Numbered from the stretch's first letter, positions 51,218 through 59,762 are shown. The stretch is DNA of 64,000 bases from Streptomyces sp. NBC_00370 (GCF_036084755.1 NZ_CP107968.1:1788501-1852500), one strand, 5' to 3'. Program-made: numbers and translations. The notes: generated from the sequence alone by a model not told the origin.

Positions 51218-52522
51218 ATGAGCGTTGCGGTGGTGCTCTTCACCTCCGACCTGCGGGTGCACGACCAGCCGGTGCTGCGCGCGGCCCTGCGCGGCGCCGA
51301 CGAGGTCGTACCGCTGTTCGTCCTCGATCCGGGGGTGCGGGCGGCGGGGTTCGACGCGCCGAACCGGCGCGCCTTCCTGGCCGACTGTCTGGCGTCCCTG
51401 GACGACGGACTGCGGGAGAGAGGCGGCCGGCTGATCGTCCGTTCGGGTGAAGTCGTCGACGCGGTCTGCCGGGTGGTGCGCGAGAGCGGCGCCCGGCAGG
51501 TCCATGTCGCGGCGGGGGTCAGCCGGTACGCGGCGCGCAGGGAGGAGCGGCTGCGCGCCGCGCTGGCGGGGGCCGGCTGCGCGCTCGACGTGCACGAGGC
51601 GGTGGTCACGGCCGTGCCGCCGGGGGACCTCACCCCGGCGGGCGGCCGTGACCACTTCGCCGTGTTCACGCCGTACTTCCGGCGCTGGCAGGCGACCGGG
51701 CTGCGCGCGGTGATGCCGGCGCCGAAGGCGGTACGCGTCCCCGCGCTCGACAGCGATCCGCTGCCGAAGCGGGCGGACGTGACCGGCGTGTCCCCCGGTC
51801 TCACCGACGGCGGTGAGGCGGTGGGCAGGGAACGGCTGGCGGCCTGGCTGCGCGCGGGCATCGAGTCGTACGAGGACCGGCACGACGACTTGGCGGGCGA
51901 CGCCACCTCCCGGCTCTCGCCCTTCCTGCACTTCGGCTGCCTGTCGGCCGTGGAGCTGGTGCACCAGGCCGGCCGCAAGGGCGGTCCGGGCGCCGAGGCG
52001 TTCGTACGGCAGCTCGTCTGGCGGGACTTCCACCACCAGGTGCTCGCCGCCCGTCCCGACTCCGCCTGGTCGGACTACCGCGGCCGGGCCGACCACTGGC
52101 GTGACGACAGCGCGGACATCGCCGCCTGGCGGGCGGGCCGTACCGGCTATCCGCTGGTCGACGCGGCGATGCGGCAGCTGGCGCACGAGGGGTGGATGCA
52201 CAACAGGGGCCGGCTGCTGGTGGCGAGCTTCCTCACCAAGACGCTGTACGTGGACTGGCGCGTCGGCGCCCGGCACTTCCTGGACCTGCTGGTCGACGGG
52301 GATCTCGCCAACAACCAGCTCAACTGGCAGTGGGCGGCGGGTACCGGTACCGACACCCGCCCCAACCGGGTGCTGAACCCGCTCACCCAGGCCAAGCGCT
52401 TCGACCGGGACGGCGCGTACGTACGGCGCTGGCTCGGTGCGGACGCCGACAGCCCCGAACCGGTCGTGGACCTCGGTGAGGGCCGCGACCGGTTCCTGCG
52501 GGGCCGTGGTCAGCAGCCGTGA
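51218..52522 (+). CDS. phr: deoxyribodipyrimidine photolyase
   Basis: A 434-residue photolyase/cryptochrome-family protein. The N-terminal antenna domain begins VAVVLFTSDLRVHDQPVLRAAL. The FAD-binding helical domain carries FVRQLVWRDFHHQVLAARPD, GRTGYPLVDAAMRQLAHEGWMHNRGRLLVASFLTKTLYVDWRVGARHF, and NNQLNWQWAAGTGTDTRPNRVLNP with the Asn and Trp residues that hold FAD and stack on the dimer. It repairs cyclobutane pyrimidine dimers using blue light. Only 19 bases after rskA, it is probably in the sigK transcript, tying light damage to the SigK response. Convergent with the DUF1295 gene 5 bases away. Confidence 0.93.
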   Translation: MSVAVVLFTSDLRVHDQPVLRAALRGADEVVPLFVLDPGVRAAGFDAPNRRAFLADCLASLDDGLRERGGRLIVRSGEVVDAVCRVVRESGARQVHVAAGVSRYAARREERLRAALAGAGCALDVHEAVVTAVPPGDLTPAGGRDHFAVFTPYFRRWQATGLRAVMPAPKAVRVPALDSDPLPKRADVTGVSPGLTDGGEAVGRERLAAWLRAGIESYEDRHDDLAGDATSRLSPFLHFGCLSAVELVHQAGRKGGPGAEAFVRQLVWRDFHHQVLAARPDSAWSDYRGRADHWRDDSADIAAWRAGRTGYPLVDAAMRQLAHEGWMHNRGRLLVASFLTKTLYVDWRVGARHFLDLLVDGDLANNQLNWQWAAGTGTDTRPNRVLNPLTQAKRFDRDGAYVRRWLGADADSPEPVVDLGEGRDRFLRGRGQQP

Positions 52523-52527
52523 GGCCG

Positions 52528-53340
52528 CTACGACTCCCGTGACCTGCGCGGCGGCAGCGGGAAGAAGCCGCTGGTGCGGGCGGTGTACTCGGCGAACCCC
52601 GGCCGGTCCGCCATGTGCCGCTCCAGCAGCCGCTTCCCGCTGCCCTTGGTCAGCAGGTAGCTCATCACCAGCGGGCTGACCACGGTCGCCGCCGCGACCA
52701 CCGGGTCGTCGCAGACGATCAGGAACAGCCCCCACCAGACGCAGAAGTCGCCGAAGTAGTTGGGATGCCGGGTCCAGCTCCACAGCCCCCGGTCCATCAC
52801 CCGGCCCTTGTTGGCCGGATCCGCCTTGAAACGGGCCAGCTGCCGGTCGCCGACCGCCTCGAAGACGAGGCCGACCAGCCACAGCGCCCAGCCGACGTAG
52901 GCGACGGGCCCCACAGCGCCCGGGATGTACATCGCGGCCTGGACGGGCAGCGAGACCAGCAGCACCAGCGCGCCCTGGAGCAGGTAGATCATCCGCAGCG
53001 CGTAGAGGTTCCGGTTGCCGGGTGCCTTGTCGAGCATCCGCGCGTACCGGGGGTCCTCGCCGTGGCCGTGGCCGCGCGCCGCGATATGGACGGCGAGCCG
53101 CAGCCCCCACACCGCGGTCAGGACCGTCACCAGCAGCCGCCGTACGTCGTCGCCCTCGCCCGCCGACAGGGCGTACGAGACGACGGCGACCGCGGCGAAC
53201 CCGGCGCCCCAGGCGATGTCGACGACGCGGTGCAGCCCCTTGGCCGCGCCGATCGCGAAGGTCACGAGCATGACGGCGAGCGCGGTGGCGGCGCAGATCC
53301 CGACGCCCGTGCCGAACGCGCCCCACGGGTAGCCGTTCAT
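52528..53340 (-). CDS. DUF1295/steroid 5-alpha-reductase-like membrane protein
   Basis: A 270-residue protein with about six hydrophobic helices (VGICAATALAVMLVTFAIGAA, VVDIAWGAGFAAVAVVSYALS, LLTVLTAVWGLRLAVHIA). The DUF1295 core is GLWSWTRHPNYFGDFCVWWGLFLI, a motif shared with isoprenylcysteine methyltransferase and steroid reductases. M. tuberculosis Rv0446c of the sigK locus belongs to the same family (recalled). As the last gene of the five-gene operon it may reduce or methylate a lipid product from the upstream enzymes. It overlaps the upstream methyltransferase as ATGA. Confidence 0.87.
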   Translation of the reverse strand: MNGYPWGAFGTGVGICAATALAVMLVTFAIGAAKGLHRVVDIAWGAGFAAVAVVSYALSAGEGDDVRRLLVTVLTAVWGLRLAVHIAARGHGHGEDPRYARMLDKAPGNRNLYALRMIYLLQGALVLLVSLPVQAAMYIPGAVGPVAYVGWALWLVGLVFEAVGDRQLARFKADPANKGRVMDRGLWSWTRHPNYFGDFCVWWGLFLIVCDDPVVAAATVVSPLVMSYLLTKGSGKRLLERHMADRPGFAEYTARTSGFFPLPPRRSRES

Positions 53341-54644
53341 CGCAGCTCACCCGGCCGGTACCAGTCACGCGGCGTCGCCGCCATCCCGCTCACCCCGTCG
53401 TCCGTCGGTCGTACCGCCAGGATCTGGTCCACGCCCATCCGGCGCTCCTCGAACGCGAGGGCGCCGCCGACCAGGTACAGCCGCCAGACCCGCGCGGTCT
53501 GCGCGCCGACGAGCGCGGCGAACTCCGCCCAGCGCTCCTCCAGGGTGCGGTGCCAGGCACCGACCGTACGGATGTAGTGCTCGCGCAGGGCCTCCACCGA
53601 CCGTACTTCGAGCCCGGCGCCCTCCAGCAGCGACACGGTCTCGCCGAGCGGGCGCATGTGCATGTCGGGGGCTATGTAGGACTCGATGAACGCGCCGCCG
53701 CCGGGTGCCGTGGTGCCCCGGGACATCTGCTGGACGAGCACCCGGCCGCCGGGCCGCAGCATCCGGTGCAGGGTCGCGGTGAAGCCGGGGTACTCGGCGT
53801 CGCCGACATGCTCGCCCATCTCGACGGTGGACACCGCCTCGTACGAGCCGCCGACGATGTCGCGGTAGTCCCGCAGCTGTACGTCGACCAGCTCATCAAG
53901 GCCGCGCTCGCGCACCTGGGCCCGCACGTGGTCGGCCTGTTCGGCGGCGAGGGTGACGGCGGTGACCTGGGTCTTGTACTCCTGCGCCGCGTAGAGGGTG
54001 AGCGAGCCCCAGCCGCAGCCGATGTCCAGCAGCCGGGCGCCGGGGCGCAGTTCGAGCTTGCGGCAGATCAGCTCCAGCTTGTCGCGCTGCGCGTCGGCGG
54101 CGCTGTAACCGGGCTCGTCGCTCGTCCAGTAGCCGCAGGAGTACGCCATCGTCTCGTCGAGGAGCAGCGCGTAGAACTCGTTCGACAGGTCGTAGTGATG
54201 GCTGATGGCGGCCCGGTCGCGTGACCTGCTGTGCAGGGCGCCGCCCAGCCTGGCCTGGGAGGCCGGGGCCGGCGGCCGGGGGCCGAGCGCGCCGAGCCGC
54301 AGCGCGGTGGCGGCGGCCCTGGCCCGGTCGCCCGCTGTGAGCTTCGGCGGGCGCAGTCCGCGTTCCCGCACGGCGCGCCAGACGGTGCGCAGTCCGTCGG
54401 CGAGATCGCCTTCGATGTCCAGCTCTCCGGTGATGTACGCCTGGGCCAGGCCGAGTTCGTTCGGCTGCCAGACCAGTCTGCGCAGCGCGCGGCGGGAGCG
54501 CAGCACGACGGTGGGCGCGTCGTCGGGTCCCGCGACCGAGCCGTCCCAGGCGCGCAGCCGCAGCGGCAGCCGGCCGCCGAAGAGCTGTTCGGCGAGGGGG
54601 AAGAGCCGCTGGGCGGCGCCGTCGTGCGGGGCGGGTCGCGTCAT
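53337..54644 (-). CDS. cyclopropane-fatty-acyl-phospholipid synthase-family methyltransferase (copy 1)
   Basis: A 435-residue SAM-dependent CFA synthase-like enzyme. The N-terminal region of about 130 residues carries WQPNELGLAQAYITGELDIEGDL, then the catalytic part: ISHHYDLSNEFYALLLDETMAYSCGYW, SAM motif LLDIGCGWGSLTLYAA, VSTVEMGEHVG and GGAFIESYIAPDMHMRPL. Start ATG 54644 overlaps the previous gene as ATGA. Related UfaA1/BfaB enzymes add a methyl to unsaturated lipid chains. This is one of two different copies adjacent in the SigK-type operon, about 40% similar in the core, so they probably act in sequence or on different chains. Confidence 0.92.
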   Translation of the reverse strand: MTRPAPHDGAAQRLFPLAEQLFGGRLPLRLRAWDGSVAGPDDAPTVVLRSRRALRRLVWQPNELGLAQAYITGELDIEGDLADGLRTVWRAVRERGLRPPKLTAGDRARAAATALRLGALGPRPPAPASQARLGGALHSRSRDRAAISHHYDLSNEFYALLLDETMAYSCGYWTSDEPGYSAADAQRDKLELICRKLELRPGARLLDIGCGWGSLTLYAAQEYKTQVTAVTLAAEQADHVRAQVRERGLDELVDVQLRDYRDIVGGSYEAVSTVEMGEHVGDAEYPGFTATLHRMLRPGGRVLVQQMSRGTTAPGGGAFIESYIAPDMHMRPLGETVSLLEGAGLEVRSVEALREHYIRTVGAWHRTLEERWAEFAALVGAQTARVWRLYLVGGALAFEERRMGVDQILAVRPTDDGVSGMAATPRDWYRPGELR

Positions 54645-55915
54645 CGGGGCTGTGCCTCCTTGGTGAGCATCATCTGGCGCACGTCGAGATAGCCGGAGCG
54701 GAAGCCCGCTTCGGAGTAGGCGAGGTAGAAGGTCCACATCCGGCGGAACGTCTCGTCGAAGCCGAGTGCGTCGATCTGCGGGGTGCGCGCCTCGAACTCC
54801 TCGCGCCACAGGCGCAGCGTCTCGGCGTAGTGCGGTCCGAAGCCGTCGCTGTCGGCGACGCGCAGCGCCGTGTGCCGTTCGGTGATCTGCTCGATCGCCT
54901 CGGTCGACGGCAGCAGACCGCCGGGGAAGATGTACTTCTGGATCCAGGTGAAGGTGTCCTTCGTGGCGAGCATCCGGTCGTGGGCCATGGTGATCGCCTG
55001 GAGCGAGATCCGGCCGCCGGGTGCCAGCAGCCGGTCCAGGGTGGTGAAGTAGTCGGGCCAGAACTCGGCGCCGACGGCCTCGATCATCTCGACGCTGACG
55101 ACGGCGTCGAAGGTGCCTTCCACCAGCCGGTAGTCGCTGAGCAGGACCGTGACGGCCTCGCTGAACCCGGCGGCGGCGATGCGCTGTTGGGCCAGTTCCC
55201 GCTGTTCGCGGGAGAGGGTCACGGTGGTCACGGTCGCGCCGCGCGCCGCCGCGCGGACGGCGAGTTCGCCCCAGCCAGTGCCGATCTCCAGCAGCCGGGT
55301 GCCCGCGCCGACGCCGGCCTCGTCGAGGAGCCGGTCGATCTTGCGGTGCTGGGCCGCCGCCAGCAGCGCCCGGTCGGCGGGGAAGCCGCGGAAGAGCGCC
55401 GACGAGTACGACAGCGTCTCGTCGAGGAAGAGCGCGAACAGGTCGTTGGACAGGTCGTAGTGGTGGCTGATGTTCTCCCGCGAACCCTCGGGGGTGTTGC
55501 GCTGCGCCGCCGGGTGGCGCGGCGCCCACGCGGCGCGCAGGGTGCGCAGCGGCGCCGGTACGAGCGAGGCCGCGTGCTCGGCGAGTACGGTCAGCAGGCC
55601 GACCAGGTCGTCGGCCTCCCACTCCCCCGCCATGTACGACTCGCCGAAGCCGATCAGACCGCCGGCGCCGATCCGCCGGAAGAACGCGCGCGGCTCGTGC
55701 ACGACCATCAGCGGGCCGCCGAGTCCGAGCGTCCCGGTGTCGCCGAGCCTGACGCGCAGCGGGAGCCTGCCGAGCGCGTACCGGACGATCCGCTCGGCGA
55801 TCGCCGTACGCAGCCAGGAGGCCTGCGGCAGCCGGGCCACGTCGGGCCAGCGTGCCGCGTCGACGGCTGCGGACCTCGTCCTGCGGGCTACCGACGACTG
55901 GATTGACGTGCTCAC
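54641..55915 (-). CDS. cyclopropane-fatty-acyl-phospholipid synthase-family methyltransferase (copy 2)
   Basis: A 424-residue CFA synthase-like enzyme starting at GTG 55915, overlapping the DUF1365 gene (GTGA). Its long N-terminal region (about 140 residues) includes LPLRVRLGDTGTLGLGGPLMVVHEPRAFFRRIGAGGLIGFGESYMAGEWEADDL, then ISHHYDLSNDLFALFLDETLSYSSALFRGFP, LLEIGTGWGELAVRAA, VSVEMIEAVGAEFWPDYFTTLDRLL and the EEFEARTPQIDALGFDETFRRMWTFYLAYSEAGFRSGYLDVRQMMLT C-terminus. The last segment matches the UfaA1 (Rv0447c) group. A probable tuberculostearate-like or furan-forming methylase; the exact product is not predictable. Confidence 0.92.
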   Translation of the reverse strand: MSTSIQSSVARRTRSAAVDAARWPDVARLPQASWLRTAIAERIVRYALGRLPLRVRLGDTGTLGLGGPLMVVHEPRAFFRRIGAGGLIGFGESYMAGEWEADDLVGLLTVLAEHAASLVPAPLRTLRAAWAPRHPAAQRNTPEGSRENISHHYDLSNDLFALFLDETLSYSSALFRGFPADRALLAAAQHRKIDRLLDEAGVGAGTRLLEIGTGWGELAVRAAARGATVTTVTLSREQRELAQQRIAAAGFSEAVTVLLSDYRLVEGTFDAVVSVEMIEAVGAEFWPDYFTTLDRLLAPGGRISLQAITMAHDRMLATKDTFTWIQKYIFPGGLLPSTEAIEQITERHTALRVADSDGFGPHYAETLRLWREEFEARTPQIDALGFDETFRRMWTFYLAYSEAGFRSGYLDVRQMMLTKEAQPR

Positions 55916-56637
55916 TTCGTACCTTCCTGGGGCCGGGGACGGGGTTGCACGGGCAGTCCGCGCAGATAGAGCCGGATGCCGTGCAGACGGATTCCGGCGG
56001 AGACGAGGGCGGTGGACCACGGATGGCGCAGGGCCGCCCGCAGCAGGGTCCGGGACGTGGCGGGGCGGCGTTCGCCCCGTACGGTCGCGGTGAACGGGGT
56101 GCTGCCAGGACGCTCCAGCCGGATCCGCAGGCCCAGCCGCTCGCCGGGCTCGGGCAGCCGCATGTCGTACGCGCCGTCCACGGGGAAGAACGGCGAGACG
56201 TAGAACTCCTTGTCCACGCGCGAGCGGCCGGCGGCGTCGGGGCGCAGCAGATACGCGTGCCGCCCGCCGTAGGTGTTGTGGACCTCGGCGACGGTGCACA
56301 GCGGGGTGCCGTCGGCGCCGCGGCACCAGTACAGGGTCAGTGGGTTGAAGACGTACCCGAACACCCGGGCGTGACTGAGCATCATCACACTGCCGTCCGC
56401 CAGGTCGATGCCGCGCGGGGCGAGGAACGCCGCAAGTCCCTCGCGGATCGTGGGCTCGGTGCCGTCGAAGTGGTCGCGGGCGTCGAAGCGGGCGAGCGGG
56501 CGCAGCAGCCGGGGCAGCGCGGGCGGCCGGTCGGGGTCGGTCAGCCACATGTAGGTGCGGAAGCCGAACGCGTAGCGGCGCGGCGAGGTGCGCACATGGC
56601 TGATCAGGCAGGTGTAGACGGCGGGGACTTCGCTCAC
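55912..56637 (-). CDS. DUF1365 domain-containing protein
   Basis: A 241-residue DUF1365 protein beginning at GTG 56637 (VSEVPAVYTCLISHVRTSP). Characteristic segments: RRYAFGFRTYMWLTDPD, RVFGYVFNPLTLYWCRG, CTVAEVHNTYGGRHAYLL and FYVSPFFPVDGAYDMRLP. DUF1365 is linked to CFA-synthase, amine-oxidase and photolyase genes in many bacteria and is found in the mycobacterial sigK locus (Rv0448c) and in singlet-oxygen-response operons. Its biochemical role is unknown; an auxiliary function in fatty-acid modification is inferred from context. Both ends overlap neighbours by 4 bases. Confidence 0.9.
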   Translation of the reverse strand: MSEVPAVYTCLISHVRTSPRRYAFGFRTYMWLTDPDRPPALPRLLRPLARFDARDHFDGTEPTIREGLAAFLAPRGIDLADGSVMMLSHARVFGYVFNPLTLYWCRGADGTPLCTVAEVHNTYGGRHAYLLRPDAAGRSRVDKEFYVSPFFPVDGAYDMRLPEPGERLGLRIRLERPGSTPFTATVRGERRPATSRTLLRAALRHPWSTALVSAGIRLHGIRLYLRGLPVQPRPRPQEGTK

Positions 56638-57917
56638 CACGCGACTCCCAGCGCGGCTGCGGCCTCGACGCCGGAGCGGCAGCCGTCCTCGTGGAATCCC
56701 CAGCCGTGGTAGGCGCCCGCGTAGGCGGTGACGGGGCCGCTCAGCTCGGGCAGCAGCCGCTGGGCGGCGACCGACTCGGGGGTGTAGACGGGGTGTTCGT
56801 ACGTCATCCGGGCGAGGACGCGGTCCTCGTCGACGCGGCCTTCGCCGTTCAGTGTCACCACGTAGGTGTCGGGGCCTTCGATGCGCTGGAGCCGGCTCAT
56901 GTCGTAGCTGACCTGTACGGCGTCGGCGCCCGCCGTGCAGGAGGGCATGACGTAGTTCCAGGAGGCGCGGGCGCGCGCGGCGCGGGGCAGGAGGCTCGTG
57001 TCGGTGTGCAGCCGGGTGGGGTTGCGGGAGTAGCGGAAGGCGCCGAGCACCCGCCGTTCCGCATCGGTGGGATCGGCCAGCAGCCGCAGCGCCTGGTCGG
57101 GGTGGACGGCGATGACCACGGAGTCGTAGTGGGCGGTGCTGCCGTCGTCGGAGACGATGTCGACACCGGCGCGTCCGTTGTCGGGTCGGCGCACGGCCCG
57201 TACCGGTGTGGCGGTGTGGACGGCGGCGAGCTGCTTGCCGACACGTTCCACGTACGCGCGTGAGCCGCCGCTGACGGTGCGCCAGACGGGCGAGCCGCTG
57301 ATCGCGAGCATGCCGTGGTGGGCGAGGAAGCGGAACAGGTAGCGGGCCGGGTAGCGCAGCGCGGTGGTGGGGTCGCAGGACCAGACCGCCGAGACCACCG
57401 GGGTCAGGAAGTGCGCGGTGAAGTAGGGCGAGAAGCGCCCGGCGGCGACGAACTCGCCCAGGGTCTGCTCGGCCGCTCCGGCGTCCGGTGTGGCGAGCAG
57501 GGCGCGGGCCCGCCGGTGGAAGACCGGGACCTCGGCCAGCATCCGCAGGTAGCGGGGGCGCAGCGCGTTGCGCGGCTGGGCGAGGAGACCGCCGGGGCCG
57601 CGCGCGCCCGCGTACTCCAGGCCACAGCCCTCGCACCGCACCGACATGCTCATCTCCGACTCCTGCGTGGCAACGCCGAGTTCCCCGAGGAGCCGGAGCA
57701 GAAACGGATATGTCCGGGTGTTGTGCACGATGAAACCGGAATCGACGCGGTGCACCCCGCCGTCCGACGACGGTATGTCGTGGGTGTGGGCGTGTCCGCC
57801 GAGCCGGTCGTCCGACTCGTACAACGCCACCTCGTGCGAGTTCCGGAGTACGTAGGCGGCCGTGAGGCCCGCCACTCCGCCGCCCACCACGGCCGTACGC
57901 CGACGCTCACCGCTCAT
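56634..57917 (-). CDS. NAD(P)/FAD-dependent amine-oxidase-like oxidoreductase
   Basis: A 427-residue flavoprotein starting at ATG 57917. FAD motif TAVVGGGVAGLTAAYVLRNSHEVALYESDDRLGG (8-41), then IPSSDGGVHRVDSGFIVHNTRTYPFLLRLLGELG and VVIAVHPDQALRLLADPTDAERRVLGAFRYSRNPTRLH. Similar to Rv0449c of the M. tuberculosis sigK region and to the BfaA/UfaD-type lipid oxidoreductases. It opens the five-gene operon and lies 55-60 bases downstream of a SigK-type promoter. It likely introduces or reduces a double bond on the acyl chain before or after the CFA-type methyl transfer. Confidence 0.9.
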   Translation of the reverse strand: MSGERRRTAVVGGGVAGLTAAYVLRNSHEVALYESDDRLGGHAHTHDIPSSDGGVHRVDSGFIVHNTRTYPFLLRLLGELGVATQESEMSMSVRCEGCGLEYAGARGPGGLLAQPRNALRPRYLRMLAEVPVFHRRARALLATPDAGAAEQTLGEFVAAGRFSPYFTAHFLTPVVSAVWSCDPTTALRYPARYLFRFLAHHGMLAISGSPVWRTVSGGSRAYVERVGKQLAAVHTATPVRAVRRPDNGRAGVDIVSDDGSTAHYDSVVIAVHPDQALRLLADPTDAERRVLGAFRYSRNPTRLHTDTSLLPRAARARASWNYVMPSCTAGADAVQVSYDMSRLQRIEGPDTYVVTLNGEGRVDEDRVLARMTYEHPVYTPESVAAQRLLPELSGPVTAYAGAYHGWGFHEDGCRSGVEAAAALGVAW

Positions 57918-57978
57918 GTCGCTCCGCTCCTCGGATTCCGCTGCCTGCACGGCCCTCACACACGGCCCCGCACAGTGC

Positions 57979-58006
57979 ATTCGAGGCCGGAGGGCCGCGG
58001 GATTGG
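57979..58006 (-). promoter_or_regulatory. SigK-type promoter of the five-gene lipid operon
   Basis: On the minus strand CCAATCC (58006-58000), 15 bases, TCGAAT (57984-57979). It matches the sigK upstream site at 49802-49829 apart from one -10 base. Expected start near 57972, about 55 bases before ATG 57917. Confidence 0.72.
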
Positions 58007-58062
58007 TTTCTGCGGCGATCTTTCTTGATACAGCGACAACCTCAATTCCTTCGGGTGAACGA

Positions 58063-58090
58063 CCAATCCGCCGTGGTTCTCGCACCGAAT
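58063..58090 (+). promoter_or_regulatory. SigK-type promoter of the molybdopterin oxidoreductase gene
   Basis: CCAATCC (58063-58069), 15 bases, CCGAAT (58085-58090). The 11-base block CGACCAATCCG around the -35 is identical to that of the sigK promoter. The -10 overlaps ATG 58089, so transcription would start after it, near 58097. Confidence 0.72.
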
Positions 58091-58097
58091 GGCCGAC

Positions 58098-59717
58098 GTG
58101 AGCGAAGATCGGAAAGTCCTTACAGCAGTGCGGGTGGGTCTGGCGGGTTTGAGCGGCCTGCTCGCCGGCCTCGCCGCGCTGTGCGTCGCCGAGCTCGTCT
58201 CCGCGGCCGTCAGGCCCGAGTCGAGTCCGGTGACGGCGGTCGGCGGAGCGGTCATCGACCGCACGCCGCCCGAGCTGAAGGACTTCGCCGTACGGCACTT
58301 CGGCACGAACGACAAGCTCGTCCTGCAGCTCGGCATCCTGGTCCTCCTGGCGCTCTTCGCCATGGCGATCGGAGTGGTCGCGCTGCGGTGGCGGCGGGTC
58401 GGTTCGGCCCTGGTTCTGGTCTTCGGTGTGGTCGGGGCGGTAGCGGCGGTGGGGCGGCCTGACGGCCACACACTCGACGCGCTGCCCTCGGCCGTCGGTG
58501 GCGTGCTGGCCTGCGGAGTGCTGTATCTGCTGGCCGGCCGGCTGGCCGCCCGTCCCGCCCCGGCTCCCGCTTCCGGCGTGTCGGAAGGGCCGTTCGCGGT
58601 CGCCGGGGCGGGCGGGACGGCAGGCACCTTCGACCGGCGCGGCTTTGTGATCGCCGCGACGGCCGCGGTGGCGGCATCGGCGGGAGCGGGCGTAGCGGGG
58701 CGCCGGCTCAACGCATCAGGGGCCGCCGAGGCCGCCGCCTCACGTCAGGACATCGTGCTGCCCCGCCCCGCCTCACCGGCGCGTCCGGTACCGGCGGGCG
58801 CCGAGCTGGGGGTGAAGGGGCTCAGCCCCTTCACCACGCCCAGCAAGGACTTCTACCGGGTGGACACGGCGCTCGTCGTGCCACGGGTGGACGCGGGCAG
58901 CTGGCGGCTGCGGATCCACGGCAAGGGCGTCCGCAAGCCGCTCACCGTGACCTATCAGGATCTGCTGCGCCGGGAGCTGATCGAACGCGACATCACCCTG
59001 ACCTGCGTGTCCAACCAGGTCGGCGGCCCGTATGTGGGCAACGCCCGCTGGATCGGGGTGCGGCTGGCCGACCTGCTGCGCGAGGCGGGGGTGAAACCGC
59101 CGTCCCAGGGCGGCCCGGCCGACCAGCTGGTGGCCCGTTCGGTGGACGGCATGACGATCGGCTCCCCCGTCGACACGGTCATGGACGGCCGTGACGCGAT
59201 GCTGGCGCTCGGCATGAACGGGGAGCCGCTGCCCTTCGAGCACGGTTTCCCGGTCCGGATGCTGGTGCCGGGTCTGTACGGCTACGTCTCGGCCTGCAAG
59301 TGGATAGAGGACCTCGAACTCACCACGTTCGACGACTACGACCCGTACTGGGTCAAGCGCACCTGGTCCAAGCGGGCCCCGATCAAGACCGAGTCCCGCA
59401 TCGACACCCCCCGGCCGTTCGCGAGCCCCAAGTCGGGCAAGGTGCCCGTCGCCGGGGTGGCGTGGGCGCAGCACCGGGGGATCGCCAAGGTCGAGGTACG
59501 GGTCGACGGCGGCGGCTGGCACGAGGCGCGGCTGGCGGCCGAGGACAGCAAGGACACCTGGCGGCAGTGGACCTGGGAGTGGCCGGCCTCCTCGGGGAGC
59601 CACACCCTCGAAGTCCGCGCGACCGACAGGGACGGCTACACGCAGACGGACAAGCGCGTCGGGACCGTACCGAACGGCGCGACCGGCTGGCATTCGGTGG
59701 TGGTCGCCGTGACCTGA
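58098..59717 (+). CDS. membrane molybdopterin-dependent oxidoreductase (sulfite-oxidase fold)
   Basis: A 539-residue enzyme with start set at GTG 58098, because the SigK-type -10 covers the upstream ATG 58089 and no Shine-Dalgarno serves it. Four hydrophobic helices fill about residues 10-150. An internal twin-arginine motif FDRRGFVIAATAAVAAS follows near 178-195. The sulfite-oxidase-type domain (230-430) has the Mo-binding Cys303 in ITLTCVSNQVGGPYVGNARWIGV. A dimerisation domain ends the protein. It probably works outside the membrane on an unknown substrate, with electrons passing through the N-terminal membrane part. It is 92 bases upstream of the fasciclin gene. Confidence 0.88.
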   Translation: MSEDRKVLTAVRVGLAGLSGLLAGLAALCVAELVSAAVRPESSPVTAVGGAVIDRTPPELKDFAVRHFGTNDKLVLQLGILVLLALFAMAIGVVALRWRRVGSALVLVFGVVGAVAAVGRPDGHTLDALPSAVGGVLACGVLYLLAGRLAARPAPAPASGVSEGPFAVAGAGGTAGTFDRRGFVIAATAAVAASAGAGVAGRRLNASGAAEAAASRQDIVLPRPASPARPVPAGAELGVKGLSPFTTPSKDFYRVDTALVVPRVDAGSWRLRIHGKGVRKPLTVTYQDLLRRELIERDITLTCVSNQVGGPYVGNARWIGVRLADLLREAGVKPPSQGGPADQLVARSVDGMTIGSPVDTVMDGRDAMLALGMNGEPLPFEHGFPVRMLVPGLYGYVSACKWIEDLELTTFDDYDPYWVKRTWSKRAPIKTESRIDTPRPFASPKSGKVPVAGVAWAQHRGIAKVEVRVDGGGWHEARLAAEDSKDTWRQWTWEWPASSGSHTLEVRATDRDGYTQTDKRVGTVPNGATGWHSVVVAVT

Positions 59718-59762
59718 GCCCTCCGGCGTCCCGCTCTCTCCGAACTTCCCCTGAAAACCCCT

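Noticed and set aside
58089..58097. ATG 58089 as the molybdopterin oxidoreductase start.
   Set aside because: It overlaps the SigK-type -10 element, and no ribosome-binding site precedes it.
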